Below, one piece after another: positions 1 through 5,558 of a stretch of 8,330 nucleotides of DNA; the first letter of the stretch is position 1, and each line of letters starts with the position of its first letter. Source of the DNA: Chloroflexota bacterium (GTDB lineage: Bacteria > Chloroflexota > Anaerolineae > Anaerolineales > Villigracilaceae); the NCBI GenBank assembly GCA_026389975.1, contig JAPLGV010000452.1, forward strand, positions 8,199-16,528, given 5' to 3'. The translations under genes were made by a program, and so were the position numbers. The notes under the pieces are model-generated. The model saw nothing but the letters and a program-made list of their open reading frames with translations. It ran no database searches and was not told the origin of the DNA.

Positions 1-33
1 AAACACAAAGGTCACGAACCCCCAAATACCGGG

Positions 34-123
34 GGCAGGTGGGCACGAAGGAAAAGCCTTTATCACTTATCCTTTGTGTACGTCGTGTCCTTCGTGTTAA
101 AGACCTTTTTGCAGTGGACTCAT
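34..123 (+). repeat. Left copy of ~90-bp end repeat (inverted relative to 8241-8330)
   Basis: Bases 34-123 match the reverse complement of 8241-8330 at 88 of 90 positions by eye; the differences are at 61 and 116. Each copy contains its own 9-bp inverted arms, CACGAAGGA (44-52) and TCCTTCGTG (88-96), with a near copy TCCTTTGTG at 70-78. The related motifs CACAAAGG (4-11) and CACGAA (13-18) precede it. A small hairpin of five C (19-23) and five G (31-35) lies just outside. Similarity stops after base 123. The right copy runs off the end of the window, so the true length is unknown. It contains no ORF and is probably a dispersed non-coding repeat. Confidence 0.85.
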
Positions 124-130
124 AAATTTC

Positions 131-290
131 TGAACCGTAGCAGCCAATACGCAGAAAAAAAACGGCAATTTACTGCTTCTTGGATAAATACGTGAACTTT
201 GAACGATCAAAATACAGGTAATTACAGCAATTTTGGTTCACATCTTTGTGCAGTACCCTGTGAGTTCAAATATTTACGTGGTAGTCCCGG
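131..290 (+). repeat. Degenerate copy of intergenic module also found at 4943-5012
   Basis: This AT-rich stretch downstream of the ATP-grasp gene has no ORF of its own. Its first 41 bases (131-171) align without gaps to 4943-4983 with about nine mismatches. The motif CAATTTTGGTTCA recurs at 228-240 and 4978-4990. A perfect 27-bp match, 264-290 versus 4986-5012, then leads into a GTAG hairpin repeat at both sites. Compared with the right-hand copy, this one has extra material between the shared blocks (about 172-227 and 241-263). It looks like a mosaic repeat, not a promoter or RNA gene; function unknown. Confidence 0.6.
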
Positions 291-312
291 TTTCCCGTAA
301 GAGCGTCGGGAC
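281..312 (+). repeat. GTAG hairpin repeat (REP-like), variant loop
   Basis: GTAG is followed by a palindrome whose outer arms are GTCCCG (from 283) and CGGGAC (to 312). The loop region differs from the consensus and is longer. It is oriented GTAG-first on the plus strand, downstream of the ATP-grasp gene. It pairs with the repeat at 325-355 in the same orientation, with 12 nt between them. Confidence 0.7.
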
Positions 313-324
313 GATGCCAGCGGG

Positions 325-355
325 GTAGTCCCGGTTCCCGGACGGGGCACGGGAC
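325..355 (+). repeat. GTAG hairpin repeat (REP-like), long form
   Basis: This is a 31-nt full-length copy: GTAG, then outer arms TCCCG/CGGGA and inner arms TCCCG/CGGGG separated by small internal bulges. It is nearly identical to the copy at 8177-8207. It ends 18 nt from the stop codon of the ATP-grasp gene and would form a hairpin in that gene's 3' untranslated RNA. There is no T-run, so it is not a classic intrinsic terminator. Confidence 0.75.
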
Positions 356-373
356 GCAGTACCCTGTGAGCAA

Positions 374-1564
374 CTATTTCCCGTTTGTCGTTTTGGCGGC
401 CCCGTTCAGAGGGTCGGTTTTCTTCTTCTGAGGCAGCGAAATATCGCGCGGCACGAGCATGTTCCAGCGTGAAGCACCCAGGTAAAGGATTTCCAGGATC
501 AAGTCTTCGTAGGAAATCCCCTGGGCGGTACACTGGATGCACAGGTCGCTATAGCCAGGGGTCAGACCTGGCAGGGGGTTGATCTCCAGCAGGCGCGGCT
601 GGCCATCAGCGCCAAGGCGGATGTCGGTGCGGGAGATGTCCAGCGCGCCCAGGACCACATGCGCCCGCCAGGCCAGACGATGGAGTTTCTTTGTCAGTTC
701 AGGGTCAAGCGGGGCCGGGCAGAGGTAGCCGGGTGCTCCTTCCGAGCCAACCGATTGGGCCTTGGCTTCCAGGCCATAAATGCCGGGCGTGATGGAATGG
801 CTGCTGTCCAGCTCCAGAATGGGCAGACGGAGGAAGCCATCTTTTTCATACCATTCGGGATGGCGGGAGTAGAGAACGGTATCGAAGCGGCCCATGATCC
901 CGACCGTGAACTCGCGGCCCGGTAAAAAGGCCTCGACCAGGGCCGGTTGATGGTACAGGCGGATGACGTAGTCGGCGCGCTCACGCAGTTCGGCCTCGTT
1001 GTTGACGATGGCTTTTTCGTTCACGCCCATGCCGGTGCCCTCGCGGGCAGGCTTGACGAAGAGTGGGAAGTGCATTTCGGGGCGCAGCGGTTCATCACCA
1101 AAGGTAAATTCCTGGAAAGGAGCCACAGGCAGGTTCCGGTCACGCCAGATGCGTTTGGTTAGCGTTTTGTCCAACGAGATGGCATTGGTCAAAACGCGCG
1201 AACCGGAATAAGGGATTTTGAACATTTCCAGCAGGGCTGGAACCTGGGCTTCACGTGCATCGCCCCCTAATCCTTCGGCAATGTTGAAGCAAATGTCGGG
1301 ACGGGCTTCCTTCAGTGCATAAGGCAGATCTCTATCGGCCTGGATGAAGACGGTCTGGTGACCATCGGTTTCGATGGCAGCCCGGATTTGGTCAATGGTC
1401 TCGATGTAATCGTAGTCCGCGCCGGCATCTGGAGGTACAACCGCTGGGAGGGACTTTCCGTGCGCCTTGATATTGGCGAGCACGGCCACCCGCCACGGAT
1501 GCGCCGGGCGCGGGGCTGAACTGGGAGGTTGATCGTTTTCCTTTTCTTGCAGTGGAGCGGTCAT
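374..1564 (-). CDS. Atypical D-alanine-D-alanine ligase-like ATP-grasp protein (396 aa)
   Basis: Probably an ATP-dependent carboxylate-amine ligase of the Ddl superfamily, acting in the cytoplasm. Visible ATP-grasp blocks are FVKPAREGTGMGV (169-181), VEAFLPGREFTVG (210-222) and LLEINPLPGLTPG (325-337), the last carrying the metal-binding Glu/Asn. IAEGLGGDAREAQVPALLE (95-113) and PYSGS (118-122) resemble the Ddl N-domain. However, the usual Ddl N-terminal GGxSxE motif is absent, and the position of the catalytic Tyr (EAKY in E. coli DdlB) reads EAKA (266-269). The substrate may therefore not be D-Ala-D-Ala. The protein is longer than a standard Ddl (about 300-350 aa), with a Lys/Asn-rich tail after 370. 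The ATG at 1564 is supported by AGAGG seven bases upstream. It is separated from the PP2C gene by 366 bp with its own promoter, so it is likely monocistronic. The exact product is uncertain. Confidence 0.8.
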   Translation of the reverse strand: MTAPLQEKENDQPPSSAPRPAHPWRVAVLANIKAHGKSLPAVVPPDAGADYDYIETIDQIRAAIETDGHQTVFIQADRDLPYALKEARPDICFNIAEGLGGDAREAQVPALLEMFKIPYSGSRVLTNAISLDKTLTKRIWRDRNLPVAPFQEFTFGDEPLRPEMHFPLFVKPAREGTGMGVNEKAIVNNEAELRERADYVIRLYHQPALVEAFLPGREFTVGIMGRFDTVLYSRHPEWYEKDGFLRLPILELDSSHSITPGIYGLEAKAQSVGSEGAPGYLCPAPLDPELTKKLHRLAWRAHVVLGALDISRTDIRLGADGQPRLLEINPLPGLTPGYSDLCIQCTAQGISYEDLILEILYLGASRWNMLVPRDISLPQKKKTDPLNGAAKTTNGK

Positions 1565-1570
1565 TTTTTA

Positions 1571-1601
1571 CCTCTTGGTCCCGTACTGGAACCGGGACTA
1601 C
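1571..1601 (-). promoter_or_regulatory. RBS and GTAG hairpin in the 5' leader of the ATP-grasp gene
   Basis: A short-form 24-nt GTAG hairpin (1601-1578 on the minus strand; arms GTCCCG and CGGGAC) ends just before the Shine-Dalgarno AGAGG (about 1576-1572), which is followed by an A-rich spacer and the ATG at 1564. With the promoter at 1625-1652, the hairpin lies inside the roughly 54-nt leader. It could influence ribosome access or mRNA stability (inference). Confidence 0.55.
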
Positions 1602-1624
1602 CTCGTAAGATTTTGGCGGTGAGG

Positions 1625-1652
1625 AGTATACGCTATTATGGGAAAATAACAA
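1625..1652 (-). promoter_or_regulatory. Candidate sigma-70-type promoter for the ATP-grasp gene
   Basis: Reading the minus strand, TTGTTA (1652-1647; 4 of 6 to TTGACA) and TATACT (1630-1625; 5 of 6 to TATAAT) are separated by 16 bp. Transcription would start near 1618, giving a leader of about 54 nt that contains the GTAG hairpin. Tandem direct repeats abut the -35 box. Confidence 0.5.
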
Positions 1653-1681
1653 GATGTGAGTTTTGACAGATGTGAGTTTTG
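1652..1681 (+). repeat. 14-bp direct repeat, period 16, beside the -35 box
   Basis: AGATGTGAGTTTTG occurs perfectly at 1652-1665 and 1668-1681. In minus-strand terms the copies lie immediately upstream of the candidate -35 of the ATP-grasp gene. Two identical sites at this position are typical of an activator or repressor binding tandem half-sites. No family can be assigned by eye. The following stretch (1682-1785) holds no ORF; only a weak imperfect hairpin (about 1743-1767) was seen there. Confidence 0.45.
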
Positions 1682-1785
1682 CTTGTGTTAGCCCAAAGTA
1701 GTAATGTCGTATTTACAAAATAGAAGCGGCTCCCCTGCCCGTCCCATAGATATTTTGGTTCTCTGGGAATTGCCGTGGCGCTGGG

Positions 1786-1917
1786 GTCCCGTGCCCCGTC
1801 CCCCGTGCTAAAACCGGGACTATCACGCGGGAACCGGGACTACCCCGCTGGAACCGGGACTACCACGTCCCGTACAAAAACCGGGACTACCACGTCCCGT
1901 GCTGGAACCGGGACTAC
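1786..1917 (-). repeat. Tandem array of five GTAG hairpin units (20- and 27-bp periods)
   Basis: The core ACCGGGAC (reverse complement of GTCCCGGT) begins at 1813, 1833, 1853, 1880 and 1907, giving spacings of 20, 20, 27 and 27 bp. On the minus strand each unit begins with GTAG (one has ATAG). The 27-bp units are a full short hairpin plus GTG; the 20-bp units have lost the right arm. The last unit (1786-1822) is a long form. The array starts 13 nt after the stop codon of the PP2C gene and so lies in its 3' untranslated RNA. There are no unique spacers, so it is not a CRISPR. Confidence 0.8.
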
Positions 1918-1930
1918 CACGTAATAAGAA

Positions 1931-2890
1931 CTATGGGGGTGGCGTCAGAGTCGCGGCAGGCGGAAGGATGAAATTAAAAGCCGCCCAGGTTGCAAAGACA
2001 ATGACCAACGCCAGCAGAATCAGGACTGCCAATCCCAACAACGCCCAATGCCAGAAATTGCTTTTCTTTTTCGTTGGGCCTTCCCAGGGTACGAGCATCA
2101 GCACCACGGTGATGTTGTCATTCCCCTCGCGGGAGCAGGCCAGATCCACCAGCGCCTGCGCGGCAGACTGGAGCTCCAGACCGCGCACCGTCGGTTCGAT
2201 GTCGGCATCCTCCACCACGTCGGTCAGACCATCGGTACACAGCAGGAGCAGGTCGCCGGGGAGCAGGCGCAGTCCCTGGTTGGAGCACGCCTGGGTGTCG
2301 GTCTCGTCTTTCGCCAGCCGCAGACGGGTATCCGCCTGAGGCGTTTTGGAGGAACCCAGATAGCGGCGGATAACGTGCACGTTCGGGTGGTTGCGCACAT
2401 CTTCCGGGCCCAGGATGCCTTTCTCCACAGCCTCCTGCACCCAGGTGTGATCCACTGTCAACTGCATGAGGCTGCCGTTGCGCAACAGGTAGACGCGCGA
2501 ATCCCCCACTGAAGCAATGAACAACTGGCTGCCAATGACCCAGGCGCAGGCACAGGTTGTGCCCATCCCCAGACGCTGGGTATCGTCTTTGGCTTTCGAT
2601 GCGATTGCATCGCTGGTGGCCTGGATGACATGATCGAGAATAGCCAGCGGATGACGAATGTCGGACTGGGCCACCATGTGGCTGATGGTCTCAACAGCCA
2701 TCTCTGCCGCCACTTCCCCGGCGCGGCGCCCGCCGATCCCGTCCGAGACAACGGCAAACACCGATGGCGTGGCGTCAGTTTCGCTCACACGGTAGGACGA
2801 GACGGCAAAGCGGTCTTCATTCAGCTTGCCGGCCATACCGGGATGGGTTACGGCGGCAACTTCCAGGGGAGAATTTGTTGTGTGGATCAT
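1931..2890 (-). CDS. PP2C-family Ser/Thr protein phosphatase with C-terminal membrane anchor (319 aa)
   Basis: A metal-dependent phosphatase predicted to remove phosphate from Ser/Thr residues of proteins. PP2C signatures appear in order: NED at 24-26, VVSDGIGGRRAGE (47-59, metal-binding Asp50), ASVGDSRVYLLRNG (126-139, Asp130), LLCTDGLTD (216-224, Asp220) and GNDNITVV (256-263, Asp258). All metal-ligand aspartates are present, so it should be active. About 240 residues make up the catalytic domain. A hydrophobic helix follows at roughly 279-303 after a Lys-rich segment, then a short Pro-rich tail, so the catalytic domain probably faces the cytoplasm. It lies 50 bp after the FHA gene in the same direction and is likely co-transcribed. 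The spacer is almost entirely GTAG repeat, whose end supplies the only SD-like bases (GGGA) before the ATG. It resembles Stp/PrpC phosphatases that oppose PASTA-type kinases, but no kinase is in view. Confidence 0.92.
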   Translation of the reverse strand: MIHTTNSPLEVAAVTHPGMAGKLNEDRFAVSSYRVSETDATPSVFAVVSDGIGGRRAGEVAAEMAVETISHMVAQSDIRHPLAILDHVIQATSDAIASKAKDDTQRLGMGTTCACAWVIGSQLFIASVGDSRVYLLRNGSLMQLTVDHTWVQEAVEKGILGPEDVRNHPNVHVIRRYLGSSKTPQADTRLRLAKDETDTQACSNQGLRLLPGDLLLLCTDGLTDVVEDADIEPTVRGLELQSAAQALVDLACSREGNDNITVVLMLVPWEGPTKKKSNFWHWALLGLAVLILLALVIVFATWAAFNFILPPAATLTPPP

Positions 2891-2894
2891 TTCT

Positions 2895-2944
2895 TCCCGT
2901 GCCCCGTGCGAGAACCGGGACTACCTCGCTGGAACCGGGACTAC
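2895..2944 (-). repeat. Double GTAG hairpin repeat forming the FHA/PP2C junction
   Basis: Reading minus, a truncated 20-nt unit (2944-2925) is followed by a long-form unit (2924-2895) ending four bases before the PP2C ATG at 2890. The TAG of the first unit's GTAG is the stop codon of the FHA gene (2943-2941). The repeat thus provides both the end of one gene and the SD-like GGGA of the next. The spacing of the two cores (2914 and 2934) is 20 bp, as in the array at 1786-1917. Confidence 0.75.
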
Positions 2945-4839
2945 CTCGTCGTTGGGATGACTTGCGGTGTGGGACGTTCAGGCGGCTTGCGCTGCATGAA
3001 TCGGTACGAGAGCCGCCCAATGTGGAGCACGTCACCGTGCTGCAGGCGGCGGGGAGTTGTTAACTGTTCGTAGTTAATCCACGTCCCGGCGACGGATTTT
3101 TCATCAGAAAGGATATACTCGCCATGCTCTTCTTTGAGCCGGGCATGCAATGGCGAGACCGACGGGTCGTCCAAAATGCGCGTGGCCTGGATCGGGTCTG
3201 AGCCAAAGGTCATCTCCGGAATCGTAATGGGGATGGACGGCGCAGTAATCGGCTGGCCATCGTCCTTCAAGCGGACAAGGTAGGCATCAGATGGTTTGGC
3301 CGGACGCGTCCACGGCAGGCGGAGGCCGCGCTTCCCTCCCCCGGTCTGGACGGATTGGGTCAGCGGGTCGCGGCCCCGTGCCCCGTGCAGGAACCGGGAC
3401 TGCTTCGCTGGAACCGGGACTACCACGCGGGACCCGCGGCTGACTATTGCCGAACGACGTTTTTTTACCCGACCGCGGGAGAGTATCACGCCCAGCCCCC
3501 CCCCGGCGAAAAGGATTGCTCCAAGCGCCACCCACAGGCTGTTACGGGACAGCCAGGGCAGCAACCCATCCTGCGGCCGGACAACGGTGACCAGCACCGG
3601 TACGCCCAGGCTGACCTTACTCAAGCCGAAATTATCCACGGCTTCCAATGTCAGGATATGCTGGCCGCTGGCCGCGTAGCCTCTCAAATCCCAGGTGAAT
3701 TGGTCGAACGGTTCGGCAGTATTCTCATCCGCCAGCACGCCGTCCACATACAGTGCGGTACGGACCAATGGACGCGTCCGTCCATCCGGGAATTCGATAA
3801 TGATGCTGATCGGCTGTTGGGTGGGAAGAAAAGACGAGGCCGCAGTGGTGCGCTCATCCGGCGCTGTGCGGACAATCTGCACCGGCGGGGCGAGCAGGAT
3901 CGGGTTCGGCGGCTGAACATCCAGTTCAAAGGGCAGCGCCGCAGAAGTGACCATCTCGCCATTCAGGTTGACCTGCACCGTCAGCGTATGTCCGCCGGAG
4001 GTGAGGATGCCGGAAGAATACTCCAGGCGGTAGGCATGGCGCAGAGGCGCGAGGTACATCTCCGGGCTGGGCAACGGTTCCTCGCCAGAGAAAAAGACAT
4101 ACTGTCCGCCGGTCTGGATTGCCAGATCCTTGAGGGCCGTCGCACCGGAAGTGGAGAAGAAATCCTGCGAAGCCACAATCCAAATGTGAACGCGGATATG
4201 CTCGGCCACGGCGCGCTGAGTCAGGTTTTGAAGAACCGGAAAGTCACCCTCCGTCGGTACGGAGGTAATATACAGCACGACGGGCTTCCTGCCGGTCTGG
4301 GAAGTGGGTTCAGAGACCACATCCAGGGCACGTGACAGGGTTTCCGGGCTTGAGACAAGACTCAGCAGCTGGTAAGCAGTCAGGGCGTCAGAAAAAGCCG
4401 CGGTTGTCGCCAGGTGCGTGGCCGGAGTCCCGCCGGTGGGAAGCAGGCTCAGGTCGTCGTCCAGCGAATCGGGATGCGCGGCGGCCCACTCCTTTACCAC
4501 TTGCACAATCTTGTCAAAACGGTTGACGGCGTTGGCATCCCGATAGGCGAAATACGGGCCGGGGTCCAGCGCCAGGGCAAATTCCGCCCCCGGCTGGAGT
4601 TCTTCGAGGCTGTTGAGCGGGCGGGGCTGGTTATCTTCGAGCAGGGTAACTGTATCGGGCGTGAGACCGGTGACGAAGTTGCCGGTCGCATCAAACACAT
4701 CCAGCCCGGCGGTCATAGCCGGGAAAGATGCTGTTTGCAGGGTATAGAGGCTGAGGCGCACCGCACTCTGGGCGCGGGCAGGGTTCAGCCCGGCAAAAAG
4801 CAGATAAACGCTGAGGAATACCGCCAGGAATTTACGCAT
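2941..4839 (-). CDS. Secreted-domain VWA-like / transmembrane / FHA protein (632 aa)
   Basis: The N-terminus (1-24, ending ARAQS) is a typical Sec signal peptide, which supports this ATG although no strong SD precedes it. Residues about 86-280 resemble a von Willebrand A fold (strand VVLYITSVP at 187-195; IRVHIWIVAS at 215-224), but the expected DxSxS metal site reads DPGPY (92-96), so it is degenerate. An Ig-like segment (about 310-420) precedes a TM helix at 432-454. A basic linker follows and then an FHA domain (518-616) with FGSDP (545-549), SPLHARL (562-568) and GTWINY (585-590). FHA domains bind phosphothreonine. The topology puts VWA outside and FHA inside the cell. Linker residues about 469-491 are encoded by a GTAG repeat. 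The next gene is a PP2C phosphatase, which suggests phospho-signalling. The ligand and partner kinase are unknown. Confidence 0.88.
   Translation of the reverse strand: MRKFLAVFLSVYLLFAGLNPARAQSAVRLSLYTLQTASFPAMTAGLDVFDATGNFVTGLTPDTVTLLEDNQPRPLNSLEELQPGAEFALALDPGPYFAYRDANAVNRFDKIVQVVKEWAAAHPDSLDDDLSLLPTGGTPATHLATTAAFSDALTAYQLLSLVSSPETLSRALDVVSEPTSQTGRKPVVLYITSVPTEGDFPVLQNLTQRAVAEHIRVHIWIVASQDFFSTSGATALKDLAIQTGGQYVFFSGEEPLPSPEMYLAPLRHAYRLEYSSGILTSGGHTLTVQVNLNGEMVTSAALPFELDVQPPNPILLAPPVQIVRTAPDERTTAASSFLPTQQPISIIIEFPDGRTRPLVRTALYVDGVLADENTAEPFDQFTWDLRGYAASGQHILTLEAVDNFGLSKVSLGVPVLVTVVRPQDGLLPWLSRNSLWVALGAILFAGGGLGVILSRGRVKKRRSAIVSRGSRVVVPVPAKQSRFLHGARGRDPLTQSVQTGGGKRGLRLPWTRPAKPSDAYLVRLKDDGQPITAPSIPITIPEMTFGSDPIQATRILDDPSVSPLHARLKEEHGEYILSDEKSVAGTWINYEQLTTPRRLQHGDVLHIGRLSYRFMQRKPPERPTPQVIPTTR
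3373..3423 (-). repeat. GTAG repeat pair inside the FHA gene, in frame
   Basis: Two repeat cores (ACCGGGAC at 3393 and 3413, 20 bp apart) lie within the coding sequence. The 51-bp block (17 codons) is read without a stop and encodes about residues 473-489, including VVVPVPAKQ. It falls in the cytoplasmic linker between the TM helix and the FHA domain, a place where extra residues are likely tolerated. One copy has GCAG instead of GTAG and GGCCCCG for the distal arm, so it has decayed. Confidence 0.7.
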
Positions 4840-4874
4840 CTGGTGCAGCGATTAGTTAAGAATCTATCCAAAAT

Positions 4875-4894
4875 TGCTCTCGCCGCCTAGAGCA
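4875..4894. promoter_or_regulatory. Inverted repeat over the -10/start of the FHA promoter
   Basis: TGCTCT (4875-4880) and AGAGCA (4889-4894) are perfect inverted arms with an 8-bp centre. The site overlaps the candidate -10 box and the predicted transcription start of the FHA/PP2C unit, a position typical of a repressor operator. No known regulator family was recognised. Confidence 0.35.
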
Positions 4895-4919
4895 TAATTT
4901 TCGGATTAGTTTTAAGCAA
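4891..4919 (-). promoter_or_regulatory. Candidate promoter for the FHA/PP2C operon
   Basis: On the minus strand, TTGCTT (4919-4914) and TATGCT (4896-4891) are spaced by 17 bp, and the region is AT-rich. A start near 4884 gives a leader of about 45 nt to the ATG at 4839. The -35 overlaps one arm of the 9-bp inverted repeat at 4911-4938. The boxes match the consensus only moderately. Confidence 0.42.
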
Positions 4920-4938
4920 ATACTGCTCCTTGCTTAAA
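4911..4938. promoter_or_regulatory. 9-bp perfect inverted repeat, operator candidate
   Basis: TTTAAGCAA (4911-4919) and TTGCTTAAA (4930-4938) are exact inverted arms separated by 10 bp. The site overlaps and extends upstream of the candidate -35 box of the FHA gene. It could instead be a weak hairpin at the end of the upstream transcript, but no T-run follows and the stem is AU-rich. A dimeric regulator binding site is the better reading. Confidence 0.45.
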
Positions 4939-4942
4939 TTTT

Positions 4943-5036
4943 TGAACTGTAACAGCCAAAAAGCAGGGGAATAACGACAATTTTGGTTCAAATATTTACG
5001 TGGTAGTCCCGGCTCCAGCACGGGACGCAGTACCCT
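4943..5036 (+). repeat. Intergenic mosaic module with GTAG hairpin (copy of 131-370 region)
   Basis: The module comprises a 41-bp block similar to 131-171, a 27-bp block (4986-5012) identical to 264-290, a short-form GTAG hairpin (5003-5026, arms GTCCCG/CGGGAC) and GCAGTACCCT (5027-5036), also found at 250 and 356. It ends exactly at the stop codon (5037-5039) of the small membrane protein gene. It is the compact form of the module; the left-hand copy has two hairpins and extra insertions. Confidence 0.7.
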
Positions 5037-5465
5037 TTATTTAACATCCTTGACTTCCACATCTACGATTTCATCCTCCGATGCGGGGAGTTGCTCTGGG
5101 CGCGTGCGCGCCGGGAGTTTGATCCACTGGTTCGCCCCGGCCCAGCCAAGCAGGATGGCGCCAACCGCTGTCCCGGTCACCGGGAAAGGCACACCGGCAA
5201 TAATACCCATGACCAATCCCTTTGCCAGCGACTCGCCCCATTCATCCTTCGCCAGGTAACGCTGGACGAACAGGGTGGACAGGAAGCCCAGCCCGCCAAC
5301 CAGCAGGCTTGTGCCCAGCATGGCGCCAGGCACAAGCTCTATCCAGCCGAAAACGTTATCCAGCACGATGATCGTCAGCGCGGCCAGTGGGTGGATCGGC
5401 GCGGGCGGGACCGGGGGGCGGGGTTCGGGCGACTTCGCTTTGATAGGTTCGATCTCATCTTTCAT
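5037..5465 (-). CDS. Small multi-pass membrane protein of unknown function (142 aa)
   Basis: No family was recognised. The protein starts with a charged, Pro-rich segment (1-25) without a signal peptide. Three likely membrane helices follow (about 26-45, 49-68 and 83-110), with a short charged turn RYLAKDEWGES (69-79) between the second and third. The last 30 residues are acidic (ASEDEIVDVEVKD at 128-140) and probably cytoplasmic. The third helix is rich in Gly, Pro and Ala. The ATG at 5465 is preceded by GGAG about nine bases upstream. The gene lies 93 bp after guaA in the same direction and may be read from the guaA transcript. Coding is supported by the clean hydrophobic/charged pattern and compositional agreement with its neighbours. 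Confidence 0.72.
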   Translation of the reverse strand: MKDEIEPIKAKSPEPRPPVPPAPIHPLAALTIIVLDNVFGWIELVPGAMLGTSLLVGGLGFLSTLFVQRYLAKDEWGESLAKGLVMGIIAGVPFPVTGTAVGAILLGWAGANQWIKLPARTRPEQLPASEDEIVDVEVKDVK

Positions 5466-5558
5466 TCTTCAATACTCCAATCGGCAATACCCTTCCCACT
5501 TCGGGGACCTTCAGCGGGTACGATGTCGAAAATCTTCAATCGTAAATTATTAATCGCC

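Larger units (their letters stand above)
250..370 (+). repeat. 15-bp perfect direct repeats enclosing two GTAG hairpins
   Basis: GCAGTACCCTGTGAG occurs at 250-264 and again at 356-370. The two GTAG hairpin repeats (281-312 and 325-355) lie between the copies. A third partial copy, GCAGTACCCT, follows the hairpin at 5003-5026 and abuts the stop codon of the gene there. Here the second copy ends three bases before the stop codon of the ATP-grasp gene. The layout could be a target duplication or a conserved edge of a composite repeat. Confidence 0.65.

Noticed and set aside
355..373. GTAG hairpins as intrinsic terminators
   Set aside because: Stems are strong, but none is followed by a T-run on the transcribed strand; at best they act as 3' RNA barriers.
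1786..1917. Regular repeats resembling a small CRISPR array
   Set aside because: Units of 20-27 bp are directly adjacent with no unique spacers, and copies occur singly elsewhere, including inside genes; no cas genes are present.
3355..4335. Long plus-strand open frame (326 codons) opposite the FHA gene
   Set aside because: It is antisense to a clear signal-peptide/TM/FHA gene, with no motif, hydrophobic pattern or RBS; it is a shadow caused by GC-rich codon bias. The same applies to the plus-strand frames opposite guaA and xpt.
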